Below, in pieces: positions 8,812 through 16,387 of a DNA stretch of 29,375 bases (its first letter is position 1; each line of letters starts with the position of its first letter). A program made the translations under genes and the position numbers. This DNA comes from Marinospirillum sp. (GTDB lineage Bacteria > Pseudomonadota > Gammaproteobacteria > Pseudomonadales > Halomonadaceae). The notes beneath the pieces were generated by a model that was given only the letters and a program-made list of their open reading frames with translations, did no database searches and was not told where the DNA came from. Where the stretch lies: contig SKOQ01000198.1 in assembly GCA_007119985.1 (NCBI GenBank), positions 1 through 29,375 of the forward strand, written 5' to 3'.

Positions 8812-8840
8812 TTCCTGATTGCCGCTTCCTGATTGGAAGC
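8812..8840 (-). promoter_or_regulatory. nagZ leader: hairpin and duplicated ribosome-binding segment
   Basis: On the minus strand CAATCAGGAA occurs twice (8835-8826 and 8821-8812). The copy nearer the gene supplies the nagZ Shine-Dalgarno. The outer copy lies within a perfect 6-bp hairpin GCTTCC-AATCA-GGAAGC (8840-8824). Seen directly; function not known. Confidence 0.4.
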
Positions 8841-8861
8841 CGATACTGGCTCAAGAGACTG

Positions 8862-8896
8862 AAAAAATAAGACAGCCCATCATGAGCTGTCTTATT
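8862..8896 (-). terminator. Intrinsic terminator of ppiD
   Basis: Minus-strand AATAAGACAGC (8896-8886), 9-nt loop, GCTGTCTTATT (8876-8866), followed by a T-run to 8862. An 11-bp perfect stem 22 nt after the ppiD stop. Confidence 0.9.
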
Positions 8897-8917
8897 GGTC
8901 TAACAGGTAAAAATCAA

Positions 8918-10771
8918 TTAGCGCAGTTTGATCTCGCTACGCAACTCCAGCGTTGACAAGAAGTAGAGCTGATTGCGCTGCTCTCGATCTGCGGCTAAGG
9001 CTTGAGCCAAGGCACGGCGTTCTTCGACACTGTCAGAGATTTCACCAGGAATGATATCAAAGAGTTCAACCACCAACGCATCTCCTTGCTGCAGCTGAAA
9101 GCCAGCAACACCTGGTGAGCCAAGACTGAACGCAAAGCGGTGAATCTCGTTCGGGACTTCAAACTGGCGACGTCCCAAGGCTTCCACTTCAACCCACTCG
9201 CCTTCAGTAGCCATCTCTGGTGCATCCATTGCCTCTTGTGCTGCCTGCTGAGCCGCTTCAGCAGCTAAACGCTGAACCAACAACGCCTCGGCCTGCTCAG
9301 CGACCTGCTCTAAAGGTAACACCTGCTCCTGCTGATACACCTGACGTGCAGCAACCAGATAGCGACCATCCGCAAGACGTAAAGGCTCGGTGAGCCAACC
9401 ACGCTCTAAGACTTCATCAGTAAACAAGGCGGCAGCCACCGAGGGGGTCGACCAGATGCCTTCAAGGCGATCACGCACCAACCAATCACTTTCTTCAATC
9501 GGCAGGCGCATGGCTTGGGCGACTTCATCTAAGCTATCTGCACTAAAACTGAGATTGGTTAACTCTTCTAGTTGATGGGTCATGGCCTCTCGCAGCGGTT
9601 CAGCAATCACTCGCTCTCGCATCAGGTTACGCACTTCGGCCAGTTCTGGAATCTGCGCCTGCTCACGGTCAGTCAACTGAAATAGATGCAGACCTGCACT
9701 GGATTCAACCACTTCAGACAGCTCACCAACCTCAGTCAGAGCAAAAATAGCTTCATCTAAGCTGGGCTCAAGGCTGTTGCGGCGTAGCCAATTCATCATG
9801 CCGCCTCGACGTGCTGAAACAGGGTCAGCAGAGAACTCACGCGCCAGATCAGCGAACTCAGCTTCACCAGAGATCACTGCCTCTCGCCATTCTTGAAGCT
9901 GGCGCTCTGCTGCTTCACGCTCTTGGGCATTGCTAAAAGTCAGCATCAAATTGGCAGGACGTACACGCTGATTGAGTTCGCGCTGGGTTTGTACATAGCG
10001 ATCATATTCAGCTTCAATCTGCGCCTCACTCACACTGATGGTGGCGGCCAAGGATTGTGGATCAAAAAGCAGATAGTCGACTTTTAAACGCTCAGGCTGC
10101 ATAAAAAGCTGGGGGTTCTGAGCATAGAAGTCTTGCACGGCCTCTTCGCTCGGTGCTTGCTGGTCAGCAAAGCGCTGCCAAGAAAAACGTTGATAGCGAT
10201 AGCGCCGTGTCTCACCAAGCAGCACTTGCAGCTGATCTAGCTCTTGATCGAGCACAAAGTCTGTCGCTGTCAGGCCCTCCACCAACTGAGCACGCAGTTC
10301 GTCTTGACGCAAACTCGATTGAAAAGCAGCGGCACTCATCCCCATTTGCTGCAAGCGCTGTTCATACTGGCTCGCACTGAAGCGTCCCTGGGCATCTTGA
10401 AAGGGAGAAAATTGAACCGTCATCCGATCCAGCTGACGTTGCGAAACCTGAAGATTCAGACGTTCAGCCTCTTGCAGCAGCAGGCTTTGCTGGATCAAGC
10501 TTAAAAGCGCACTGCGGCGCAGTTGGTCCATATCGAGCTGTTCAGGGTCAACATTCTGCTCTTGGATAAAGCGCTGAAGCTCCTGCTGGGCAGCACGATC
10601 AACTTGGAATTGGCTGATCGATTCACCATTAACCTGCGCAACCTCGTTAGGATCACCGCGCCAAGCGGTAAAAAGTGAATCCATCCCCCATAAGGAGAAG
10701 GCCAAAGCAATTAAGCCTACCAAGATGTAAGCAATGATCCCTTGCGATTTTTCTCTAATTTTAACTAGCAT
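8918..10771 (-). CDS. ppiD: Periplasmic folding factor PpiD (SurA_N/parvulin-type)
   Basis: Inner-membrane-anchored periplasmic chaperone near the Sec translocon that helps outer-membrane and exported proteins fold. 617 aa. One uncleaved membrane anchor at about 11-30 (GIIAYILVGLIALAFSLWGM) after a short cytosolic KIREKSQ; then the SurA_N-like helical region (about 40-240), a parvulin-like domain at about 270-368, and a long C-terminal region. The parvulin start reads PANLMLTF where active family members have a His (RHIL type), while GLHLFQL near 361-367 keeps the second His, so prolyl isomerase activity may be weak or lost, as reported for PpiD generally. Own promoter at 10846-10874 and own terminator. 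Sits after hupB as in Pseudomonas and Escherichia. Confidence 0.95.
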   Translation of the reverse strand: MLVKIREKSQGIIAYILVGLIALAFSLWGMDSLFTAWRGDPNEVAQVNGESISQFQVDRAAQQELQRFIQEQNVDPEQLDMDQLRRSALLSLIQQSLLLQEAERLNLQVSQRQLDRMTVQFSPFQDAQGRFSASQYEQRLQQMGMSAAAFQSSLRQDELRAQLVEGLTATDFVLDQELDQLQVLLGETRRYRYQRFSWQRFADQQAPSEEAVQDFYAQNPQLFMQPERLKVDYLLFDPQSLAATISVSEAQIEAEYDRYVQTQRELNQRVRPANLMLTFSNAQEREAAERQLQEWREAVISGEAEFADLAREFSADPVSARRGGMMNWLRRNSLEPSLDEAIFALTEVGELSEVVESSAGLHLFQLTDREQAQIPELAEVRNLMRERVIAEPLREAMTHQLEELTNLSFSADSLDEVAQAMRLPIEESDWLVRDRLEGIWSTPSVAAALFTDEVLERGWLTEPLRLADGRYLVAARQVYQQEQVLPLEQVAEQAEALLVQRLAAEAAQQAAQEAMDAPEMATEGEWVEVEALGRRQFEVPNEIHRFAFSLGSPGVAGFQLQQGDALVVELFDIIPGEISDSVEERRALAQALAADREQRNQLYFLSTLELRSEIKLR

Positions 10772-10845
10772 GCGGCCCTCAAAGTTAGCCAGTGCAACAC
10801 CTGATCAGACAGTGATCGCCCTCAGGTTAACAAGAATTATTGCGC

Positions 10846-10874
10846 ATTATAACTGCTTCAAGCCAAACTACCAA
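10846..10874 (-). promoter_or_regulatory. Predicted sigma70 promoter of ppiD
   Basis: Minus strand TTGGTA (10874-10869), 17-bp spacer, perfect TATAAT (10851-10846), then GCGC just downstream. Start of transcription near 10839, leader about 68 nt. It lies between the hupB terminator and ppiD, so ppiD can be expressed apart from hupB. Confidence 0.72.
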
Positions 10875-10952
10875 TCACCTCTGCACACTGAATACCCCTC
10901 GCTAAGGCTCTGCTTTGCTAAGGTTTTTAGAAAGGCTTCATGGCGTGCAGCT

Positions 10953-10983
10953 AAAAAAAACGCACCTATCAAAGGTGCGTTTT
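10953..10983 (-). terminator. Intrinsic terminator of hupB
   Basis: Minus strand AAAACGCACCT (10983-10973), TTGAT loop, AGGTGCGTTTT (10967-10957), T-run to 10953. Perfect 11-bp stem starting 18 nt after the hupB stop. Confidence 0.92.
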
Positions 10984-11000
10984 GCTAGCCGGAGCGAGAC

Positions 11001-11273
11001 TTAGTTCACCGCATCCTTCAAGCCTTTACCTGGCTTAAAGCTAGGCACTTTAGCTGCTGCGATTTGAATCTCTTCACCTGTCTTAGGGTTACGACCAGTG
11101 CGTGCAGCACGCTCTTTGACCGCAAAAGTACCAAAGCCAACTAAAGAAACGCTATCACCCTTTTGCAATGCAGCCGTGACCGCTTCTAAGGTTGCATCTA
11201 ATGCGCGGGTTGCGGCTGCCTTAGACAGGTCAGCTTGGGTTGCAATCGCATCAACTAATTCTGATTTATTCAC
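11001..11273 (-). CDS. hupB: DNA-binding protein HU-beta
   Basis: Small histone-like protein that bends and compacts DNA, working as a dimer in the nucleoid. 90 aa, exactly the HU size. N-terminal MNKSELVDAIA helix, saddle strand VSLVGFGTFAVKERAAR, DNA-binding arm with the invariant RTGRNPKTGEEI, and C-terminal FKPGKGLKDAVN. Located between lon and ppiD as in many gammaproteobacteria. The 362-bp region upstream has no lon terminator that I can see, so partial read-through from lon is possible, but hupB probably has its own promoter in the AT-rich stretch just upstream. Confidence 0.98.
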   Translation of the reverse strand: MNKSELVDAIATQADLSKAAATRALDATLEAVTAALQKGDSVSLVGFGTFAVKERAARTGRNPKTGEEIQIAAAKVPSFKPGKGLKDAVN

Positions 11274-11635
11274 TCTTCCACCCCTTTTCGAAAGATTTAA
11301 ACCGCAATCTTAAACCATAAAAGCTGTTTTATGACCTAAAACGCAAGCCTTTTCCTTGATGTATCGCATTTCTTTGACTGCACAAGCTGGCTGCACAATC
11401 TCGAAAAACACCAACAAACACATTACTCAATCTGAAGCAGCTAGAATAGCCATCTATTGAATGACCGACATCTGCTCAGATCTTTGAATAAGATGTCTTT
11501 ATGAACACCCTATTCACACTACAACAAAGAATAGGGCCAAGAAAACGGCCAAACATTCATCTATTGCCGCATGGCGCGTATCTTAGCCCCTAAACCCCGC
11601 TCAGGGAAATACCCTAAATCAATTATTTCACCTGA
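11274..11635. other. lon-hupB intergenic region (362 bp) with two hairpins between short direct repeats
   Basis: No credible coding sequence. Two stem-loops stand close together: GACATCT/AGATGTC (11467-11473 with 11491-11497, 17-nt loop) and CCCTATTC/GAATAGGG (11508-11515 with 11529-11536, 13-nt loop). The pair is bracketed by a 9-bp direct repeat CATCTATTG (11451-11459 and 11558-11566). Neither hairpin has a U-run, so they are not ordinary terminators. The part next to hupB is AT-rich and should hold its promoter, but I cannot fix a confident -35/-10 pair. Confidence 0.5.
11326..11342. repeat. Inverted repeat upstream of hupB
   Basis: GTTTTA-TGACC-TAAAAC, a perfect 6-bp inverted repeat centred about 60 bp upstream of the hupB start, in the expected promoter zone. 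Candidate operator or small leader hairpin; no regulator can be named from the sequence. Confidence 0.35.
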
Positions 11636-14056
11636 TTAGTGGGTTCCAGCGCGTAAATCACCACCGACTTCTTCTTTGGCCACAGTCGCGACCCAAGGAT
11701 CAGGCTGACGTTCCAGCGCCAGCTCCAGCACTTCGTCAATCCAACTGACTGGATAAATCTCCAAAGGCCCCTTAATACTTTCAGGGATTTCCTTCAGATC
11801 ACGCGCGTTATCTTGCGGGATCAGCACCTTTTTGATGCCGCCTCGACGGGCCGCGAGCAGTTTTTCTTTCAAGCCGCCAATCTGCATCACCTCACCACGC
11901 AGGTTAATTTCACCTGTCATGGCCACTTCAGCCTTAACGGGAATGCCTGTAAAGGCCGACACCAACGCAGTACACATGCTAATCCCCGCACTCGGGCCAT
12001 CCTTGGGTGTGGCCCCTTCCGGCACGTGAATATGGATATCCTTCTTCTCAAAGCTCTCAGGATCGATGCCAAGGGCTTCACAGCGGCTTCTAACAACCGT
12101 GAGGGCTGCCTGAATAGACTCCTGCATGACCTCACCTAGCGAGCCGGTTTTGACCAAGCGTGCCTTACCTGGCATGGTCGCCGCTTCGATACTCAACAGC
12201 TCGCCACCGACACTGGTCCAAGCCAAGCCGGTGACACGACCGACCTGATTGGATTCATCCGCCAAGCCATAGCTATACTTACGCACACCAAGGTAGTCTT
12301 CAACCTGCGCTTGATCCACAACGACAGGTGCGGTCTTCTTACCCTCACCGAGCTGACGGACCACTTTGCGGCATAGACGTGTCATTTGGCGCTCTAACTC
12401 ACGCACTCCAGCTTCGCGGGTGTAGTAACGAATCACTTCCAGCATCGCTGCAGCCGTGATCTCAACTTCATTGGCTTTCAGACCGGCATTTTTCATTTGC
12501 TTTGGCAGCAGGTGCTGGCTACAGATATGGGCCTTTTCATCTTCGGTATAACCCGGCAAGCGCACCACTTCCATTCGATCTAACAAAGGAGCGGGGATAT
12601 TCATCGAGTTGGCAGTACAGATGAATAGCACTTCGGAAAGATCAAAATCAACCTCAAGGTAGTGGTCACTAAATTTGCTATTTTGCTCTGGGTCCAGCAC
12701 CTCTAGCAGCGCTGATGCTGGATCACCGCGATGATCTGCACCGAGCTTATCAATCTCATCGAGCAAAAACAGTGGATTCTTGACACCCACCTTGGAGAGT
12801 TTCTGAATCAGCTTGCCTGGCATAGAGCCAATATAAGTCCGACGATGCCCACGAATTTCAGCCTCATCACGCACGCCACCTAGTGCCATGCGGACATACT
12901 GGCGATTGACCGCCTTTGCAATCGATTGACCTAATGAGGTTTTGCCCACACCAGGCGGTCCCACCAAGCAGAGCACAGAACCGCGCAGCTTTTTAACGCG
13001 CTGCTGCACAGCCAGGTAATCCAGAATCCTTTCTTTCACTTCTTCTAAGCCATAATGATCTGCATCTAGGATCGCACTGGCTTTATCCAACTGAATACTG
13101 GCACGCGAGCGCTTTTTCCACGGCAAGCCAAGCATCCAATCCAGATAGCCGCGCACGACGGTCGCCTCGGCAGAAGTGGGTGACATCATCTTGAGCTTAT
13201 TCAGTTCCGCCTTGGTTTTTTCATAGGCATCTTGCGGCATGCCAGCCGCTTCCATTTTCTTTTCAAGCTGCTCAAATTCATTGCCTGAGTTTTCCAGATC
13301 ACCCATTTCTTTTTGAATGGCTTTCATCTGCTCATTCAAATAGTATTCACGCTGGGTTTTCTCCATCTGCTGCTTAACTCGGGCGCGGATGCGTTTCTCG
13401 ACTTGCAGCAGATCCATTTCTTCTTCTAGCTGCAACATCAGTTTTTCGATCCGCTCAGCCACACGATCCATCTCAAGCAATTCTTGCTTATTCTTAACGC
13501 TGAGCGAGAGATGGGCGGAGATGGTATCGACCAAGCGAGTGGGGTCTGTCATAGCTTGCAGACTGGTCAGCACCTCAGCCGGTACTTTTTTCGAGAGCTT
13601 GATATAACGCTCAAACTGCTCAATCAGCACCCGCGTGAGCACTTCTTGCTCACCAGATGTGAGCACCTCTGTCGCCAACAAATGGCCTTGTGCACAGAGG
13701 AAACTCGCACCTTTGGTGCCTTCTACCTGCTCATAAGTCTGCTCTAAGACCGCGCGTTGTTCACCCTCAATCAACACCTTCACTGTGCCATCAGGCAAAC
13801 GCAGTAATTGGAGAATGCTCGCAATGGTGCCAATTTGATAGAGATCACTGAGATTTGGATCATCGAGCTCTGGGTCTTTTTGCGCGAGCAGAAAAACCTT
13901 CTTACTTTGCTTCATCGCTGCTTCTAGAGCATGAATGGATTTTTCGCGCCCAACAAAAAGGGGCAACACCATTTGCGGATAGACAACGACATCACGCAAA
14001 GGAAGCAGTGGCAAATCAAAGCCTTCAGCTAGTTGAGTTGTATCTGTCTGCGACAT
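11636..14056 (-). CDS. lon: ATP-dependent protease Lon
   Basis: Cytosolic AAA+ serine protease degrading misfolded and regulatory proteins; hexameric. 806 aa, slightly longer than E. coli Lon (784), with a C-terminal tail after the protease domain. The N-terminal substrate-binding domain begins LPLLPLRDVVVYPQMVLPLF; Walker A GPPGVGKT at 366-373; Walker B FLLDEIDK; sensor region ICTANSMNIPAPLLDRMEV; catalytic Ser689 in KDGPSAGIS and the Lys of the dyad about 43 residues later in GGLKEKLLAARR. GAGG precedes the ATG by 10 nt. It is separated from clpX by a terminator, and I found no clear sigma32 or sigma70 promoter in the short gap upstream. Confidence 0.98.
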   Translation of the reverse strand: MSQTDTTQLAEGFDLPLLPLRDVVVYPQMVLPLFVGREKSIHALEAAMKQSKKVFLLAQKDPELDDPNLSDLYQIGTIASILQLLRLPDGTVKVLIEGEQRAVLEQTYEQVEGTKGASFLCAQGHLLATEVLTSGEQEVLTRVLIEQFERYIKLSKKVPAEVLTSLQAMTDPTRLVDTISAHLSLSVKNKQELLEMDRVAERIEKLMLQLEEEMDLLQVEKRIRARVKQQMEKTQREYYLNEQMKAIQKEMGDLENSGNEFEQLEKKMEAAGMPQDAYEKTKAELNKLKMMSPTSAEATVVRGYLDWMLGLPWKKRSRASIQLDKASAILDADHYGLEEVKERILDYLAVQQRVKKLRGSVLCLVGPPGVGKTSLGQSIAKAVNRQYVRMALGGVRDEAEIRGHRRTYIGSMPGKLIQKLSKVGVKNPLFLLDEIDKLGADHRGDPASALLEVLDPEQNSKFSDHYLEVDFDLSEVLFICTANSMNIPAPLLDRMEVVRLPGYTEDEKAHICSQHLLPKQMKNAGLKANEVEITAAAMLEVIRYYTREAGVRELERQMTRLCRKVVRQLGEGKKTAPVVVDQAQVEDYLGVRKYSYGLADESNQVGRVTGLAWTSVGGELLSIEAATMPGKARLVKTGSLGEVMQESIQAALTVVRSRCEALGIDPESFEKKDIHIHVPEGATPKDGPSAGISMCTALVSAFTGIPVKAEVAMTGEINLRGEVMQIGGLKEKLLAARRGGIKKVLIPQDNARDLKEIPESIKGPLEIYPVSWIDEVLELALERQPDPWVATVAKEEVGGDLRAGTH

Positions 14057-14117
14057 TGCCGCTCTACCTCAATCATAAACATAAGAGTGAAGCACCTGAG
14101 CGCAGCTGAGTGCGCCC

Positions 14118-14140
14118 AAAAAAAAGGCCACAAGTGGCCT
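14118..14140 (-). terminator. Intrinsic terminator of clpX
   Basis: Minus strand AGGCCA-CTTG-TGGCCT followed by eight T residues (14125-14118), about 60 nt after the clpX stop. It isolates lon from the clpPX transcript. Confidence 0.85.
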
Positions 14141-14151
14141 GGGTGCCTGTG

Positions 14152-14186
14152 GAGTGAGGCGAAGCTAGGTGAGCTTCACCTCACTC
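14152..14186 (-). other. Long hairpin between clpX stop and its terminator
   Basis: GAGTGAGG-c-GAAGCT (14152-14166) pairs with AGCTTC-a-CCTCACTC (14172-14186): 14 base pairs with a single mismatch around a 5-nt loop. It lies just after the clpX stop and before the terminator hairpin, without its own U-run. It may protect the clpPX mRNA 3' end or be a remnant repeat; direct observation only. Confidence 0.6.
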
Positions 14187-14200
14187 AGGAGCAATGAAGG

Positions 14201-15487
14201 CTAATCGCGCTGCGCCACAATGGCTTCCGCTTCGACTTCATCATTGGCGTAGAGCATTAAAGGCTGACTCGTACCTTCAATCACCGACTCATCGACGACA
14301 ACCTTCGCAACCTGCTCCAAGGAAGGGATTTCATACATGGTATCAAGCAGCACGCTCTCAAGAATAGAGCGTAGTCCGCGCGCACCTGTCTTACGCTCAA
14401 GCGCTTTTTTAGCGACCGCACGCAAGGCTTCTTCTCTAAACTCGAGCTCCACGCCTTCCATATCAAACAAGCGAGCATACTGCTTGGTCAGGGCATTTTT
14501 AGGCTCGGTTAAAATCTGGATCAGGGCGTCTTCATCCAGCTCGGTCAAGGTTGCCACAACGGGAAGACGACCGATGAACTCAGGAATCAAACCAAAACGG
14601 ACCAAGTCTTCTGGCTCGATATCAGTCATGGCTTGCCCAAGCGCTTGATCGGTAATTTTACTTTTGATCTCGGCGCTAAAACCGATGCCGCCCTTCTCAG
14701 TACGAGCACGAATCACCTTCTCTAGGCCAGCAAAGGCACCGCCACAAATAAAGAGCATATTACTGGTGTTGACCTGTAAAAACTCTTGCTGAGGGTGTTT
14801 ACGGCCACCCTGGGGTGGTACTGAAGCGACTGTGCCTTCAATGAGCTTTAGCAAGGCTTGCTGGACGCCCTCGCCCGAGACATCACGGGTAATGGAGGGG
14901 TTGTCTGACTTACGTGAGATTTTATCGATCTCGTCGATATACACGATCCCACGCTCAGCCCGCTCAACATCATAGTCACATTTTTGTAGCAGCTTCTGGA
15001 TGATGTTCTCAACATCCTCACCCACATAGCCTGCTTCGGTCAGCGTCGTGGCATCAGCCATCGTGAAGGGCACATTCAGCATGCGGGCGAGTGTTTCGGC
15101 CAGCAAGGTTTTACCTGAGCCAGTCGGACCGATCAGCAAAATGTTGCTCTTGCCTAGCTCTACGTCGTCTTGCGCACGACCTTGCTGAGTACTCAAACGC
15201 TTGTAGTGATTATAGACCGCAACAGACAGCACCATTTTGGCGCGATCCTGACCGATCACATAATCATCTAAGTGTGCGCGTATCTCTTTGGGGGTCGGCA
15301 GGCGCTCTTGGCCTTCTTGCTGATCATCTTCTTGCAGCTCATTATGGATAATATCTGTGCACAGGGTGACGCAATCGTCACAAATATAAACCGATGGCCC
15401 AGCGATGAGCTTTTTCACCTCATCCTGACTCTTACCGCAGAATGAACAACACAAAAGCTTTTCTTTCGTTTTTTTGCCGTCGGCCAT
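14201..15487 (-). CDS. clpX: ATP-dependent Clp protease ATP-binding subunit ClpX
   Basis: AAA+ unfoldase that feeds substrates to ClpP. 428 aa from ATG 15487, chosen because GGAG lies 6 nt upstream; an ATG four codons earlier lacks a Shine-Dalgarno. N-terminal zinc-binding domain with Cys14, Cys17, Cys36 and Cys39. Walker A GPTGSGKT at 120-127, pore loop GYVG at 153-156, Walker B IVYIDEID at 181-188, and the ClpP-docking IGF loop at 268-270, so the ClpXP pairing looks intact. Starts 71 nt after the clpP stop, with a hairpin in the spacer, and is probably co-transcribed with clpP. Confidence 0.98.
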   Translation of the reverse strand: MADGKKTKEKLLCCSFCGKSQDEVKKLIAGPSVYICDDCVTLCTDIIHNELQEDDQQEGQERLPTPKEIRAHLDDYVIGQDRAKMVLSVAVYNHYKRLSTQQGRAQDDVELGKSNILLIGPTGSGKTLLAETLARMLNVPFTMADATTLTEAGYVGEDVENIIQKLLQKCDYDVERAERGIVYIDEIDKISRKSDNPSITRDVSGEGVQQALLKLIEGTVASVPPQGGRKHPQQEFLQVNTSNMLFICGGAFAGLEKVIRARTEKGGIGFSAEIKSKITDQALGQAMTDIEPEDLVRFGLIPEFIGRLPVVATLTELDEDALIQILTEPKNALTKQYARLFDMEGVELEFREEALRAVAKKALERKTGARGLRSILESVLLDTMYEIPSLEQVAKVVVDESVIEGTSQPLMLYANDEVEAEAIVAQRD

Positions 15488-15511
15488 GCTTGACTCCATT
15501 TACTTCATTCA

Positions 15512-15536
15512 CTGGCTGCTTAATCAGCGCAGCCAG
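15512..15536 (-). other. clpP-clpX intercistronic hairpin
   Basis: CTGGCTGC (15512-15519) and GCAGCCAG (15529-15536) form a perfect 8-bp stem with a 9-nt loop in the clpP-clpX spacer. No U-run, so not a standard terminator; it could set the clpP:clpX ratio through RNA processing or partial termination (inference). Confidence 0.5.
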
Positions 15537-15558
15537 CTCTTAGCGAAACCAGATCAAA

Positions 15559-16176
15559 TTAAGCTGGTCGTTTCTCCAGCACTGCATCAATAAGACCGTA
15601 GTTTACCGCAGTCTGACCATCCATGAAATTATCACGATCCGTATCCTTAGCGATCGTCTTAATGTTTTGGCCTGTATGCTGCGCCAGAATCTTGTTCAGC
15701 TTATCGCGGATACCTAAGATTTCACGAGTATGGATCTCAATATCACTAGCTTGGCCTTGATAGCCGCCTAAAGGCTGGTGAATCATCATGCGCGAGTTCG
15801 GCAAGCAATAACGCTTACCTTGTGTTCCACCCGCCAGCAAAAGAGCGCCCATACTGGCAGCCTGACCGATACACATGGTCGAGACGTCAGGTTTGATAAA
15901 CTGCATGGTGTCGTAGATGGACATACCCGCGGTGACAGAGCCACCAGGCGAGTTGATATAGAGATAAATATCTTTATCAGGATTTTCAGATTCTAAAAAA
16001 AGCATCTGCGCGACAACCAGGTTGGCCATATAGTCTTCAACTGGCCCGACCAGAAAAATGACGCGCTCTTTGAGCAGGCGAGAGTAAATATCATAGGCGC
16101 GCTCGCCGCGTGCGGACTGCTCGACCACCATAGGCACTAAGCCGCCAGCATTTTGGATATCTAGTTTATTCGTCAT
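15559..16176 (-). CDS. clpP: ATP-dependent Clp protease proteolytic subunit ClpP
   Basis: Serine peptidase of the ClpXP/ClpAP complexes; 14-subunit barrel in the cytoplasm. 205 aa. Triad by alignment with E. coli ClpP: Ser108 (GQAASMGALLL), His133 (RMMIHQPLGG), Asp182 (DRDNFMD). The LVPMVVEQSARGERAYDIY stretch marks the start of the mature enzyme, so about 14 N-terminal residues are probably removed by self-processing. The ATG has only a weak ribosome-binding site. Upstream are a sigma70-like promoter (16235-16264) and a sigma32-like promoter (16300-16327), consistent with the usual heat-shock control of clpP. Confidence 0.98.
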   Translation of the reverse strand: MTNKLDIQNAGGLVPMVVEQSARGERAYDIYSRLLKERVIFLVGPVEDYMANLVVAQMLFLESENPDKDIYLYINSPGGSVTAGMSIYDTMQFIKPDVSTMCIGQAASMGALLLAGGTQGKRYCLPNSRMMIHQPLGGYQGQASDIEIHTREILGIRDKLNKILAQHTGQNIKTIAKDTDRDNFMDGQTAVNYGLIDAVLEKRPA

Positions 16177-16234
16177 ACAAGATTCACTTTTATTGATGGT
16201 GTTGGCTCTTGCTGAATTTCAGCCCAAAAGACCC

Positions 16235-16264
16235 TTTATAGCATCTTAACAGATCGAGAACCAA
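16235..16264 (-). promoter_or_regulatory. Predicted sigma70 promoter of clpPX
   Basis: Minus strand TTGGTT (16264-16259), 18-bp spacer, TATAAA (16240-16235). Transcription would start near 16228, about 50 nt ahead of clpP. Confidence 0.45.
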
Positions 16265-16299
16265 GGGGTTTTACGATCTGCACTGGGTATAAACAACAG

Positions 16300-16327
16300 A
16301 GATGGGGGCATAAAACAAAAAATCCAG
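16300..16327 (-). promoter_or_regulatory. Candidate sigma32 heat-shock promoter of clpPX
   Basis: Minus strand CCCCATCT (16307-16300) is an exact match to the sigma32 -10 consensus CCCCATNT. At 14 bp upstream is CTGGAT (16327-16322), 4/6 to CTTGAA. The -35 element would lie within the tig terminator hairpin. Motif evidence only, but clpP is a classic sigma32 target. Confidence 0.45.
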
Positions 16328-16347
16328 CAACCAGTGCTGGATTTTTT
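16312..16347 (-). terminator. Intrinsic terminator of tig
   Basis: Minus strand AAAAAATCCAGCA (16347-16335), CTGGT loop, TGCTGGATTTTTT (16329-16317), then GTTTT. Perfect 13-bp stem about 40 nt after the tig stop. Confidence 0.92.
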
Positions 16348-16387
16348 GTGCTCTGACCATCAGACAAGGCCAGAAACAGAGGACAGC

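Noticed and set aside
14057..14117. Heat-shock promoter directly upstream of lon
   Set aside because: No CTTGAA or CCCCAT-like elements with proper spacing between the clpX terminator and the lon start; the promoter may overlap the hairpins or be divergent from consensus.
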